Positions 22,380-34,891 of a stretch of DNA of 64,000 bases are shown here, piece after piece. Positions within the stretch are counted from its first letter, which is position 1; the number at the start of each line of letters is the position of its first letter. The stretch lies in contig NC_080720.1 of NCBI RefSeq assembly GCF_019097595.1, forward strand, positions 19,700,352 through 19,764,351, given 5' to 3'. The translations under genes and the position numbers were made by a program. Source of the DNA: Hemibagrus wyckioides (Eukaryota > Chordata > Actinopteri > Siluriformes > Bagridae). The notes beneath the pieces are model-generated. The model was given only the letters and a program-made list of their open reading frames with translations. It was not told the origin of the DNA and searched no databases.

Positions 22380-22616
22380 TAATAATATTATTTCTACATT
22401 ATGTCCTACTTTCTGTCTATTATATTATGTCTTTATATTTTGTGTTTTTCTTACAACTGGCTCATAATCCTTTGACCTCACAGTCTACCACTGTTAGGCC
22501 CTTAAGCAATCTGGGATATGTGAAGAAAAGAATTTCACTGTATTGTATTGTATATATGACAAATAATGGTATAACTGTGACAAATAACCGTGACCAAATA
22601 AAGAGTTTAATCTGAC
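22380..22616 (+). mobile_element. Possible LINE 3' end
   Basis: Contains AAGAATTTCACTGTATTGTA and ATATGACAAATAATGG, then a second ACCAAATAAAG signal, resembling the TTTCACTG...GTGACAAATAAA 3' end seen at 5750-5800. No coding part is present. Confidence 0.4.
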
Positions 22617-23187
22617 AATAACCTTTATAATGAGTTTTCAATTGTGCATTTGCAAAACATTACCATCTTTACATGTGGTTTCCAGCACATAAATTAAAAA
22701 GATGACTAAAACTTCATTAGACAACAACAATATTTCTTAGGCATTATAAAGTTTGTTTAACAATAGTCTCCATTCAAAGAATGAATGTATTTATGGAGTT
22801 TCTTGATCGTAAACTATTTTAGTAAAAACAAGTACTTTACTATTATTTATTATAGTATCATTTATCATTATATCAGGATGTGATAAATTACAACACTGTG
22901 TGATCATGGCGGAGGATGTGCTTGCTATAAAATGAGTACTTTCATTCTGTTTTCAGACTGTAAAAACTACCTTCAAAGCCTTTAAATTGCACAGCAGTAG
23001 ACCTGCATTTTACCCTAGTCATATAGTTTGAAATGTAATAAAACTAGCATGAGGTTTGCATGTGTGATAAGTGTTCATTAATATGTGTTTGCATACAGAA
23101 ACATTTTTTTTTATTTAACTACAGCAAACAGTCAAAAGAATTATGAATTCATCCATGGCTTCACACACTAGTATATATACAAACAAG

Positions 23188-23226
23188 GGAGAGAGAGAGA
23201 GGGAGAGAGAGAGAGAGAGAGAGAGA
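23188..23226. repeat. (GA)n microsatellite
   Basis: About 19 GA units with one GG interruption. Open frames on both strands through it are artefacts. Confidence 0.93.
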
Positions 23227-23429
23227 TGGAAATTACAAAAGGGAAAAAAGTCAGCCTTTATTGCACCCTTTTGTTTGTTTCTCTCACAAGAGAAAGAACA
23301 TAAATTAGAAGGAAAAGGGAGCTGCACCTCAGCTCTCCTCCAGCCCAGCAATAGAACCCAGCTTTACTCACCTTTCACACCCAAACCCCCCCCACCCTTT
23401 CTGAAAATACACACACACACAGTTGCCTG

Positions 23430-23570
23430 AGGACAAGGCCGGCTCAATTTCGACTCATACCGTGCCAGGGATCCACACCGGCAATTTGACCTGTCAGTAA
23501 AGTCATGAATCACATTGGAAAGGCATGATTAGTTGAGCTGATTTATTAGAAGCACGTAAGACACATTTTA
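23430..23570. promoter_or_regulatory. Candidate conserved non-coding block
   Basis: Repeat-free stretch with four to five CpGs clustered at 23440-23485, followed by GTCATGAATCACATTGG and GATTAGTTGAGCTG motifs. Purely compositional evidence. Confidence 0.22.
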
Positions 23571-25330
23571 CACAAAGAAGAGGAACCAGAGGCCCTTGGG
23601 GGGATGCGGCACACAGCTTAGGGTGAGATCTGGGGCTCAGCCTTAGGGGGGGTCTCAAAAATTTAGATTGGCCCTTCACATATGTAAGTTTAAGTAAAAG
23701 TACTGAATGGTGCTTAAAATGAACAGCTCAGAATTGTGCAAGTAGCTCACAAGCAAGTTGTGTCAAGTCATAGATAAGGATCAAGTCATTATGTGCATTC
23801 AACCTGAAATGCACACTGTCGATCAGAAAATAAATTGACTTTTAAACACATCTGTCTTATGAAGCAAAACATTAGTAACCTGATTCATTAAGAAGGTAAC
23901 TGTTCAACCATCACTCTTAACTGATGGTTTATATGGTAGTAGTATGCCTTTTACACATTCAACATCGCACAGTTAACTTTATTCTCATGAAGAACAACAC
24001 AGTACTCAGATCTGCACAGTTCACACTGCCTTATTTTAATGAGGTCCTCTAGGGATGGACTAGCACTAGTTTCCTGTTTAAGCTTCATGCCTAGAATTTG
24101 ATGAAAGAAGGTGTTGAAGAGGAGAGGGTTTATCTGAATCTACTTTGTTGTTTATGGTCAAATAATACAAACCCATTGTGGCAAGTCTTCAATTCTTTGC
24201 CGAACAATACATGGTCTTCCAAGTCATAAAAATACTGTATAGTATATATACTATATAGTATAATATTGTATAGTACTGTATAAGCAAAAAAAGCACCTTT
24301 TTTTTTAACAAAAAAAAAGCAATCTTTTTTAGCAATTTTATATGCTATGATGTGCAACTGTAACTCAAATTAGTAATGTATCTCTAGCCCCTGGTAATGG
24401 ATTAAAAGTTTGTCAAAGTAATACATTATGATTTTACTTTTCCAACTGCACCAAACTCAACTCCTCCATAATGAACAACATTTATAATGCGTTTTCAACA
24501 ATGTGCCTAAAAACCATTATCAGTATGTGTGTTACAGGCATATTTATATTGTATCACCCATCACAAAAAAACAATTTCTATGACTTTCCGAAGTTTTTGC
24601 AATAATCTCTATAAAAGAATGATTGGATTTTGGGATTTTCTGGAAAATACAACAAAGTAAGCTGTATGAAATTCAAACACATAAGTAATTACAACAAATT
24701 GTGCTGCTTTCACAGATGCTATGAATAGTCATGCTAACTAGATATTATCAGCAATTAAAGGGGCAGTTTGTAAAATTTAACCCCTCTACTGAATGTGCAC
24801 TTGCACAGTGACAAGCTTTCCCTTTCATTTCAAACCCACACCACCTCTGTGAAAACTTCCTCATATGTAACACTTTAGGACAAAACCAACAAAGCTGAGG
24901 AAATTTGAGCTAAAACCTGTGGAGAGGGGAGAGGATTTATGGACCAGAAAAATATAAACTACTTTATAGTATGCAGATGAAAGTGTCATATTCATTGCTG
25001 GTTGATATTAGGAAGTCCCCTTAGAGAGAAAGTCACTGTAAATGAATACAAAGTTATTCTGACTTATCACCTTTTCCCTTTTTTTATCTTGATGGGAATT
25101 ATCTCTTCCAGGATGACAATGTACTCATTTTACAAAGGAAGAAGGCTCACTGAATGGTTTGATGAGTATGAGGCCAGAAATTGAGAGAAAGAGACATTGT
25201 TTATAGAATGACTGTTTATAGCTGCTATAACTGAAGTGATTACAGGAACTTGGTTCACAAACATGGCATGTAACTATTCAAAAGTTAAAATACAACAAAA
25301 CAGCCTGTCAATGATCATGTTAAGCATGTT

Positions 25331-25365
25331 TTATTTGTTTGTTTGTTGGTTGGTTGGTTGGTTTT
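25331..25365. repeat. (GTTT)n(GGTT)n microsatellite
   Basis: TTTG units pass into TTGG units. Confidence 0.85.
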
Positions 25366-26175
25366 AAACACTGTCATTTGTAATAATTACATATTTCCTT
25401 GAAAGACAAATGTATATTACTGCATTTGTAAAATTAAAATAGTTTCACCTAGACAATATTCATTAGATTTCACAGTCTCAGTCCTTACTTTTACGATAGC
25501 TACTGTGACACCTAGTTTTCCAGTATGTTTAAAAACCAAAACAACTACTGCTTAAACAACAACCTCAATTCTGACTCTTTAAATAATCTCACATGTATTT
25601 GCATGTAAAAACCTGTCACAGAACATCAATGAGAAAACACAGTAAGAAAAGAGGGGGAAAAGAATCAAAGAAATAATGTGTGCTGTACTCCTCCCTCTTG
25701 ATAAAAGAGAGAAAATTTGGCATTCAGACAAATAAGAGGCATGCCAACAATTCCCTGTGAAGTGGCATTCTGTCATTTGCCTCAGGCCCTTCAATTGTAA
25801 ATTCGTCAGTGTCAACACTGTGTAGCTGAGAGAATACTTTGAAGCAAACAGAAGCTTGCTAATCAACGGCAACACTAAGGTATTTCATTTCTAATTTTCT
25901 TAACAAAATATATCTTACTGGTAACATTTGATTGATCTTAGAGAACTACTTGGCATTCGGGAGTTCTGTTAGAAAATTATTCAAAAAACTATCTAAGTTA
26001 GGTGCATTTTGAATATACTTTGAGTATATTTAAATGTGTAAATCCACTTTTGGAGTAAGTCCACACTTACATAAAAGTTACAAAAACATCACATGTGAAA
26101 ATTACAAGACGGGTTATGTTTCACACATTATTTCTGATGTACTTTGGACTGGACTTTTCATGTACACTGGATTTT

Positions 26176-26190
26176 TTATTATTATTATCA

Positions 26191-26262
<72 letters not shown>
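26176..26262. repeat. (ATT)n microsatellite
   Basis: Nearly 30 ATT units with one interruption (ATC AATT) near the left end. Poly-Ile/Tyr frames here are artefacts. Confidence 0.95.
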
Positions 26263-26767
26263 GCAAGTGAATTCACACATTTCATTTATTTTTACATGCA
26301 TGGCATAATATCATGTGCGATATTCTCACTTTAATCTTTATTTTTTTTTCATCATGTGACATTTCAGGGTACAACATGGTGAAATGGATAAATATGTGAA
26401 AAATATCTTTCTCTTAGAGCACTGTGAAAACACATACACACTTTGGAGTTACATTGTTATATAGTTAATAATTTAAAACCATGAGGATTATCCCAGTTTC
26501 TGTGTACAGACTTAAATTAATTCAATTCAATGCCTCACACCAAAAGAACCCAGTGACATTTCTGACGCCAAACTTCACACAGTAAGCCTCACTAAAATAT
26601 CTCTCTTTAGATTCTTTACACAGATATCTAGTTATTTTACAGACTGTCAGTTACATTGATTTACACTGAAGAGAGTCAACATTAAATTTTAATTACAACT
26701 CCCACCTGTGCTGTTTGTCCTTTACTGACACTAGGGGAATGCTCTTGTGTGGCAGCCCTAGGCGATT

Positions 26768-26820
26768 GGGGAATGGATGGGGTTTGGGTTTGGGGTGGGT
26801 GGGGCATGGGGGATGGGGGG
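26768..26820 (+). other. G-run cluster (G-quadruplex potential)
   Basis: Eight or so runs of three to six G within 53 bases on plus, separated by one to five bases, satisfying the usual G3+N1-7 pattern. Surrounded by AT-rich sequence. Confidence 0.7.
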
Positions 26821-27119
26821 CCTAGTCTTGTCAAGCCCACTGCAGACCTAAGTTGATAGATTGGCAGCCCTTCTAGACTCATAAATAAGAACATTTGGCT
26901 TGAGCACTGTAAAACTGTGCAGACCCACAATATAAAGTCTTAACTGCGGATAAAACCAAATCAAGCTGAACTAAAAATAACCTTCAGGAATTTCAGTGTA
27001 TCCATTAAAACCACACACTGCATGTTACTGAATGATTCTAGAAATGAAATAAAGCATATACACTCTTTACACTTCTTCACATCTAACGTGCTTTCAAATA
27101 ATCTCAATGGCAATCATGA

Positions 27120-27420
27120 AAAATTACGTGGTTGGATTTTTTTTTTCCCAGAGTTTCCCAGAGTTAAAGTTTGCCGACACCTCCTTATTTCCCAGTCTAG
27201 TTTTGACACGTCAGGCCGCTTTTGTTGGATCCCTCCTGTCATATTTAGTTGATGTGCAGAGAACCTGACCCCTCCTGTAGAGGATAGCAGAGTCGTAATT
27301 GCTGCAAATGCGTCACGGCTGGAAGAGCCTGGGGCCAAAAGATCATTTGTCGGGTTTTCGGCCTCTGCTCGTCGTCCTGAAACACACCTGCCAAACCGTA
27401 ATTATGCTGTGATGTGAATA
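27120..27420. promoter_or_regulatory. CpG-dense candidate regulatory block
   Basis: About twelve CpGs in 300 bp, including a CRE-like TGCGTCACGG (about 27310) and paired CTCGTCGTCC. The surrounding kilobases are CpG-poor. It ends in AACCGTAATTATGCTG, a homeodomain-type AT motif. No splice-bounded frame was recognised. Confidence 0.3.
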
Positions 27421-28199
27421 CATGTCCCATTTTATCATCACTGTTAACAAAATTAAGCCAGCCTTTAAATCTGTGGATTTTGTCCCTATTATTGGCATTT
27501 TCAATTAAATCCCACCACTATAAGCCACAGCTATTATTTAGTCAGTTATAGAGGTTTCAAGGAATGCAACCTGATATTGTTCAGGAGAGCTAAATCAGTC
27601 ATTAAAGTAAAGGAAAGATGGATCATTTTCATTATTGTACATCTCTGGATTCCCTCTGGTTTAATATACATCAAAAATTTGTTTAAGGAGATAATATTAC
27701 CAGTCAAACAGATTTTATGTTGAGCAATTATTTATGGCTGTGTAGTGTGCTGAATGCAGCATGTTACACCTGTCTAATGTATAGTCAGTTATACCCAAGT
27801 AATCCATTTTAGCTATGATTCAATGCAAGGGTGGAAAGTAATAAAACCACATGTACTCACATTATATTACTTGTTTACTCTAATGTTACTTTTTAATATA
27901 GAGTATACGTATTACAGTAAATCACTTCATTTATGTTGATCACTGTTAAAGAATAAAAAAATAATAATGCAGATAACCCTTGAAGACTGCAAGCCAATTA
28001 AAAAACATTATGCGCAAATTTAGATAATAATTGTTTGATCAAATCTAAATAAAGCAGTTTCCTGATGAAAATCTATCGTTCTGCTGCCAAATGCCTAGGC
28101 AGCAGCAGCAACGTCTGAGACATTGGAGACAGCTGAATATCCTTGGCCCAGTTTATCACATATCTGTAAATTATGCAAGATATCCAAAACCCATGGATA

Positions 28200-29045
28200 T
28201 ACAGTGGATATGAAAAAAGTCATTGCATTCTTGTTAAAACCCTTTTTAAGGAAAAAAAGGGAAATAAAAAAAAAAAACATGCAATAACCTAGTTGCATAA
28301 GTGTGCACACCCTTAAACTAATACTTTTTTATTACACCACTCAGTGTTTATCAGCGTGGCACATCTTGATTTAATGTTCCAATATTTTTCCACTCTTTCT
28401 TAAAATAACATTCTAGAGTCACTAAATTGAGAGGGCATCTCCTGTGCATATTGGCAGACAGATTTCTATTTGGAGTCAGGTCTGTACTCTGGCTTCATGA
28501 TTCAAAATTTTGGTTAAGCCATTCCTGTGTTGATTTGGATATATGCTTTGGGCCATTGTTGTTCTAAAAGGTTTTATTCCTGACATCTGAAGACACCTGA
28601 AAGTTTTGCACTAAAATTGAATGGTATTTGTCGCTTTTCAAGATTTTCTCCACTTCGATAAATGCCGCAGTTCTGGCTGAAGTAAAGCAGCCCCAAAGCA
28701 GGATGCTGCCACCACCATGCTGCACTCTGGGTATAGTGAGATTACAAGTGATATCAACATGTGCTTTGTTAGTTCTTTTTGTACCATGGCTTCAGCAATC
28801 AGATGGAACCAAGAAGACATGAAGAAAATCCTACAGAAACAGCTAACCTTTATTTAGGGTTAATCAAATAATTTCATTTACAATACCTGTATGATAATTA
28901 TCTGGTAATTTGACATTGAGGGGGAAAACGTTTTTTTACATTGGTTTTATTATTATTTTTTTTACATTATAAAAAACATTTAACCATTTAAAAAATACTT
29001 TTAGATCATTTTAACACGGTTCTAAGACTTTTTATATCCACTGTA
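28200..29045 (-). mobile_element. Internally deleted Tc1-like element
   Basis: Inverted ends TACAGTGGATATGAAAAAAG (28200) and CTTTTTATATCCACTGTA (ending 29045) are flanked by T/A as in Tc1/mariner. Just inside the left end is GTTGCATAAGTGTGCACACC, part of the family's inner repeat as I recall it. The element is 846 bp, about half a full-length copy. The transposase on minus is reduced to fragments. Confidence 0.88.
28400..28800 (-). pseudogene. Tc1 transposase remnant
   Basis: The start codon region (ATGGTACAAAAAGAACTAAC on minus, near 28790) is followed after a few dozen bases by GCAGCATGGTGGTGGCAGC, which in intact copies lies in the middle of the gene (HGGGS block). The HTH and first-Asp portions are therefore deleted. 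Downstream pieces include GGGCTGCTTTACTTCAGCC and the AAATCAACACAGGAATGGCT zone. No catalytic triad is assembled. Confidence 0.7.
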
Positions 29046-32000
29046 TCAGAAACATATACATCTAGCTGGACTATCTTTTAATGTTTTTATATGAAAGCTC
29101 GGAATTCAACTTAAGATGTCTTAACTTGTCTAAATTTAGATATTATATAATCTTTATAAAAGATTATTTTGATACTCAGAAGTAATTGCTAAATATATTT
29201 CCAAATATGATATATGATATATGATACACTTATGGACACTTAGAGGGGCACTTAGATAGAAAACTAGAACTAGAAACATGTATGGATTACCATGAGCTAG
29301 TGATAACAATACTTTTCTTTATATATGGTTAATGGTTGAAAAGCTGTTCATGTCAGTACTGCTCACTTGGTAGGTTAACAATGTTCAGAAAACATTCTTT
29401 GCATATAGAACATTTTCAGATGTAACTGTAGACACATAAAGAGCAATTTGTATGTTTGAGTGCTTTTCTTGAAGACCACTTTTACTTAATTATTACTATT
29501 AATAAGGTAGTAGTTTGCTTAAGCCATTATGTTGTATACTTTTACACCACCAGTTCAATATACTGAAAAACATTAAGCATTTTTTGTTTTTGTTTGATTC
29601 ACACCAACTTGTATATACCGTATGTCACAAATGTGTTTCAGTTGAAAATAAACTGTCTGATGTTGATGATGCAGCCGGGGTAAAGTGACTTTATTTAAAG
29701 GGGGTTAAGCAAAGTTTCACCCTCCTCAGCTTATGCCTTTAGGCAGCGCTGTCATCCTCTGAGAGACAAGGCAATCTGACCTGATCTCCCTCTCAAAGGT
29801 CTCCAACCTTTAACAGAGCTGACTCTTTGAACAAAATGCAACAACAAAATCCAACTGTCAGTCAGAGCTTAAGTGTACAAAGTTACTGTTGTCACGCTAA
29901 GGCCTAAATGTCCATGATGTGCTACAACAGCCTCGAGTTTGTTGTTGCTAGTACATATAGTGTGTGTTATAGTGTGTATGCCTTGCCAGTGGTTTTGCAT
30001 TTCTTATTTTCTACAGCACTGATAGCTTCTGCCACACCAACAACAAACGTCTCTGACCTCCTGTCCTGTCTCTGTTCCCCTTTGCATAATGCATTGTCCC
30101 AGGTATTCAGTAATTCATTGGTAATCCAAGTGCCTGCATTCATGGTTCACCAACCCTTATGCCCCTGGGGCATGTTCCCTTCAGATGCCTATCCTGTTGT
30201 TTATGGTAAACAAGCACTAAAAAGGATCATATCTGAGTCTGTTCCTTTGGGTTGGCAGATCTGATTAAATAAGGGTGGAGGGGGGTCCATGAAAGAAACG
30301 CAAGAGAAGAAAAGGCACTTCACTCTCTGATCCAGTGGAAACAAAGATGATTAAATCAAAATGGGGCAAAAATACAATGTCTTCTTTCCCCTCCAGTGCC
30401 ACCACTTCTGGACGCAATGGCCACAGCAGAGACCGGAAAAAAATAAAAGGGAAAAAAACTGCGCATCCAAACTTCATACAGAGGCCTATTGTTAAACTGT
30501 GCTGTTTTTCAGTACATGCAGAATTACAAACTGAGCATTTCAAAGCAATCCCATCCAGATGAGAGTTTCAAGCAAGGCCAGGCCTAAATCTAAAGCAAAT
30601 GTCCCATCCTAAGTGTGTTGTGGTTATTTTTTTAAGGTGGATAGTTAAAGATTGGGCACATGGATTGAACAATATCTTATAGACAGTACAGATTTAAAAT
30701 GCACAATCCAGATGCCTACCTTAAATAAAGTAAGCCACAGACTATAAGGAGTCTTTGTATGGATATACAGAGCCAAATAGGAAGGATTTAATTTAAATCA
30801 TGTGCCAAAGATATAAACTCTCAATCAGTGTAGCAAACCTGGAGGCAAAAGAAATCTAGAAGTATCTGTGTTTCAGTCCATATATTCGTTTTTATAGCAA
30901 CATTCATACCTTCAGTTAGTTAATTATAGAGTGTGGGCTCACCTGGTAAGCACTAGCCTTAGGGGTGTAGAAAGTGGTTTCATGCTTGATATAAAGTTTC
31001 AGGAAAACCACACAGGATGTTCTTTATATTTTATCCACTAATCAAACAATGACACATGGATAGTCAACATAAATATGCACTGATTAATATGGGGGTGTAG
31101 GTGACAAATTAATAAACCAGAGTGAGAACAAAAACATACAGAAGACATTTTTGGCAGATTATGGGAGTTCTTTCAAAACATTTTTTAGACATGAAAAATA
31201 ATATTTAAGTAATTCAAGTCAGGCTGGACCAGCAATGGACATCAGTGGACATCTCAGGTCAACTGCAGCTCACTGAGACATTCAATATATTTTTATCTAA
31301 GATATTTTCACTTATATTGTAACTGTGCTTTTTGCAAGAGGCTTTTGAAAGCATATCCAAGTTAATGCATGTACACACATGCACATACACACTTGTAAAG
31401 AAATAAAACTGACTGTGTCCCACTGTGAGGGAGAAAGGAGAAAGGGAAAAGTCGTCATTATGTGGCAAGGTGTTTGTTGTATTATTTTCTTTTGTGTCAG
31501 GACCGGCATGCCTCATACAGGTTTGCAGAAAGGAGGAGGGTGTTGTGTGTAATTATAGAGAGATGGTGAACTAAGTGACCCACCACACCCAACACTTAGT
31601 GTGGCATGTTGTCTGTGTTCTCCAGGTCCTGCCCAGTCGTCTATGAATGACAATAGGCCAGACCATGGAGCCAGTGATTAAGCTCGGCAGTAGAATCCAC
31701 TATCCCAGCCCAGGTCTCTCTCTCTCTCTTTTAGGTACAGGATTCCAAGTCCTAATGACCCTTTCAATCATGCAAACACACAGAGATGCAAAATCCAGAA
31801 GACTTTAATTACCATAAAGTGCACCTTTTTTTAACCTGCATTTGTTCTTTGCCAATTGGAATGTATGGATCATTATGCAAATATTTGGAAACAAATAATT
31901 TTCATAGTTATTTTGTGTACCACATTTGTCTAAAAAGGTTTTAACAAGTTTTTCCTATAGAAAAATACATACTGTACCTCAATATCCTATTTCTAGTCCA

Positions 32001-32280
32001 CTATTTTGGAATAATATGTTCAAAACAAATAAATATTTTGTCGCTTATATTGTGAAGAGTTATGCATATACATTGTTGTAAACTATTTAATTACATAAAC
32101 TAATTGTGTTGGTGGTGGATGCATACTTTTACTACACACCTGGGCAAAGAATACACCAATCTCTTGCACTTTAGTGTAATAGTAAATAGGCTCTATTAAA
32201 AAAACATTCCATTCAAGTTTAATTGTTGTTTGCAAGCCTTTCATAGGCCCCCTGTACATTGAAATTGTGTGCTGGTTTTT
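29046..32280. other. Unique sequence, one or two candidate blocks
   Basis: No gene recognised. 29655-29860 is GC-richer and repeat-free. 29908-30264 is open for 118 codons without stop but shows no recognisable domain. 31600-31735 is also compositionally distinct. Confidence 0.5.
29655..29860. promoter_or_regulatory. Candidate conserved non-coding block
   Basis: Balanced composition, repeat-free, with motifs such as GGTAAAGTGACTTTATTTAA and CAGCGCTGTCATCCTCTGAG. Composition only. Confidence 0.22.
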
Positions 32281-32354
32281 TTTTTTTTAACGTTTTAGTT
32301 TTTAGAAACTAGATGTTTTTTTTTTGTTTTTTTTTTACAAACAAGTAAACAATT

Positions 32355-32357
<3 letters not shown>

Positions 32358-32408
<51 letters not shown>

Positions 32409-32410
32409 AT
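32358..32410. repeat. (AAAT)n microsatellite
   Basis: About 13 uninterrupted AAAT units; T-rich tracts precede it at 32277-32336. Confidence 0.93.
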
Positions 32411-32475
32411 ATGGTTAGAGTAACGTTTAGTAGTTTAGAATTAATTCGTTCAATTACAAGGGAAGTAGAATTTTG

Positions 32476-32483
32476 TCTGTGTG

Positions 32484-32523
<40 letters not shown>

Positions 32524-32532
32524 GGGGGGGGG
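32476..32532. repeat. (GT)n microsatellite ending in a G run
   Basis: About 22 GT units with one GC interruption, then a run of nine G (32524-32532). Confidence 0.93.
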
Positions 32533-32612
32533 TGTTTGCGCAACACATATCGTTCCTTAAAGACGGGAATTAAGTGCATGGAAAAAAGAGCGTCTGATTT
32601 TTATTCTGCCTT

Positions 32613-32630
32613 CAACACTAGAGGGCGCTC
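32613..32630 (+). promoter_or_regulatory. CTCF-like site
   Basis: CAACACTAGAGGGCGCTC matches the vertebrate CTCF core consensus CCASYAGRKGGCRS at nearly every position. Confidence 0.5.
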
Positions 32631-32988
32631 AATGCCTCTTTCTGTCTCACTCTAGTGGTCATGAACTCAAGCAGTGCCAGCAAGATCTAACTCGCTTTAG
32701 TGATTCATGTGTTTTATTGACTTTCGTCATCTTACAGTGCGTCGGTTTTTTAAACTCATACCTTAATGAAACAAATGTAGTTAACCATCAATCGCCTACA
32801 GTTGAATACAGAGGAGAGACGATCCAGAGAGTAGCTTGATATGAGCAATTATCCTGTACTCTGAATGGATTAAAGTTAGTTCTGTATCTAATGTTATTAA
32901 CCGTAACCATTTCAGTTACCTAAAGCTACAGTACCATATATAACAGAATATGTTCTGCAACCACTTTCATAACCGAACAGAGTAAATT

Positions 32989-33000
32989 TGCGCATGCGTG
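32989..33000. promoter_or_regulatory. NRF1-like site
   Basis: TGCGCATGCGTG contains the palindromic core TGCGCATGCG of NRF1 sites. Confidence 0.45.
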
Positions 33001-33246
33001 ACTAATAACTGAATTAATAAGATAAGAAGGTCATGCCCCATCATGCTCGTACGGGAGTGACGACTCTTTTGTTGTTTTCCACACGCCTGTCCGTTAGGCT
33101 GTATCATTCACTTCTCACGACGGGGTTTCAAAGCCACCACTAAAAAGCTCCTGCTTATATTTATGTGTGTTTCAGCAGATATGAAGTATAGCTATGATGA
33201 TGTTAAAATATTCATATTCATATTATACAGACACACAGCTGTGACC

Positions 33247-33285
<39 letters not shown>

Positions 33286-33312
33286 GTAGTAGTAGTAGTA
33301 ATTATAATAATA
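33247..33312. repeat. (AAT)n(AGT)n(AAT)n microsatellite
   Basis: AAT units, then five AGT units, then AAT again. Confidence 0.93.
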
Positions 33313-33954
33313 AACACAAACATAAATACATACGTCTACATTTCTTATTGTCCATACAAAAAGACAAAAAAGCACTTGGCTATTATTTCTGCAGTGCTGT
33401 TTCTTATTTTTGTTATTTATTTAGCATGTGTAATTTGGGAATAGATGAATTTATGCAATATATTCAATGACTAGGCTAAACTGACATGATCTGGAACGGT
33501 CTTTGCAATTCTGACATTTCCAAAGATTTCTGTCATCGCTTGAATATTTGAAACTTGGAATAACACACAGTTTCTGTTCCTGAAATCCCCAAGATACTGT
33601 CTAATCACAGAACAATGTAAACATCATATTAAAAAAAAAAAAAAAATCCAGGAAAGCCTTGTACACTCACATGTTCAGTTTACAAAATCTTACATTTGCC
33701 AAATTGTAGTACTATAATGTATAAAATACAATTTCCATGCTCAGAAAATATCTAGATTTAATCTGACCATTTTAATTATCCATGTTCTTGCTTTTTCAGC
33801 TCATTAGTTACAAATTTACCATGGGTTGCCTGGGGCAAAATTGGAGTGTAATAAAAACATTTGGAATTTTTACCTTCTGCATTTTACAATATATAAAATC
33901 TATTTTGTAATAGAATCTGTCTGTGGTTTATGTTTGCTTAATGTTAGGTCTACT

Positions 33955-34010
<56 letters not shown>
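33955..34010. repeat. (ATTT)n microsatellite
   Basis: About 14 ATTT units. Confidence 0.93.
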
Positions 34011-34273
34011 GACAGAATGTTAAACAAAAAACATTTATCCAGATAAATACTTTCTATCTTCCTTGATTATGTTTTATTTTCTTTACAGCTTTGCGGTTGT
34101 AGTTTGCTCAATTTTACCGTTCTTTGGCAACTTTTTCATTTCTGTTGTGTATCATGACATCAGATTTCACTACCAAGTTTAGTAACAGCAACACTGCCTT
34201 GCTCTTATTTGTGAAAGAAATGAACACAAGCACAGGGGTCCTACACTACCTGAGTTCTGAATGCTGAATTATC

Positions 34274-34391
34274 ATTATATTATATTATATTATATTATAT
34301 TATATTATATTATATTATATTATATTATATTATATTATATTATATTATATTATATTATATTATATTATATATAAACTACTGCTACTACTAC

Positions 34392-34479
<88 letters not shown>

Positions 34480-34483
34480 TAAT
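34274..34483. repeat. Compound (ATTAT)n(ACT)n(AAT)n microsatellite
   Basis: Roughly 20 ATTAT pentanucleotides (34274-34371), about 20 ACT units with one CCT slip (34375-34436), then about 16 AAT units. Confidence 0.95.
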
Positions 34484-34859
34484 GCTGCACACATCCCAGG
34501 AATTTACCCGAGGTGAGACTTTCAATTCACAGTCATTCTCATGCCCTCATCTCAGACATAACATTACACTGAATTAATTAACACTCTGAGGAATTCCACA
34601 GTGTTGCCAATTCAGAAGTTAAGTTTACTATCAAAATTTACAATAAAGCCAGAGGCAATAATCAATACTGAGACAAGCACATGATGTAAGACTGGCTTTG
34701 TGGGTGTATGTCTGTTCTCTTCAGCATGAATTTAGATCACCCTTCAGGACTCAAGCCTGTTCTGTCACATTGCCTAAAATTGAAAGTGACAGGACTTTTG
34801 CCTGAGGCTTTAATCATGGAATGGTGTGCCCAATACAAGCTTCAGATGAGACCTTCCTT

Positions 34860-34860
<1 letters not shown>

Positions 34861-34887
<27 letters not shown>
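34861..34887. repeat. (CT)n microsatellite
   Basis: About 13 CT units. Confidence 0.93.

Positions 34888-34891
<4 letters not shown>

Larger units (their letters stand above)
22617..26170. other. Mostly unique sequence
   Basis: No gene recognised. Contains a GA microsatellite (23188-23226), an AT-rich imperfect palindrome (about 24233-24282), a GTTT/GGTT repeat (25331-25365) and a GC-richer block at 23430-23640. Confidence 0.5.
26263..28199. other. Unique sequence with G-rich and CpG-rich patches
   Basis: No gene recognised. Holds the G-run cluster at 26768-26820 and the CpG-dense block at 27120-27420. Confidence 0.5.
32530..33150. promoter_or_regulatory. CpG-dense block with CTCF-like and NRF1-like motifs
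   Basis: I count about 22 CpG in 620 bp, against only a few in the following 800 bp. It contains CACTAGAGGGCGCT (32616-32629), an excellent match to the CTCF core, and TGCGCATGCGTG (32989-33000), matching NRF1. The last 160 bp are especially CpG-rich. NRF1 sites and CpG clusters mark vertebrate promoters or constitutively open sites. No first exon could be defined, so promoter versus insulator/enhancer is open. Confidence 0.4.

Noticed and set aside
24233..24282. AT-rich imperfect palindrome (TATAGTATATATACTATATA)
   Set aside because: Low-complexity AT sequence forms such symmetry by chance; no flanking signs of an element.
29908..30264. 118-codon open frame with a hydrophobic start
   Set aside because: No recognisable domain, no splice signals of note, and comparable frames occur elsewhere in the window by chance.
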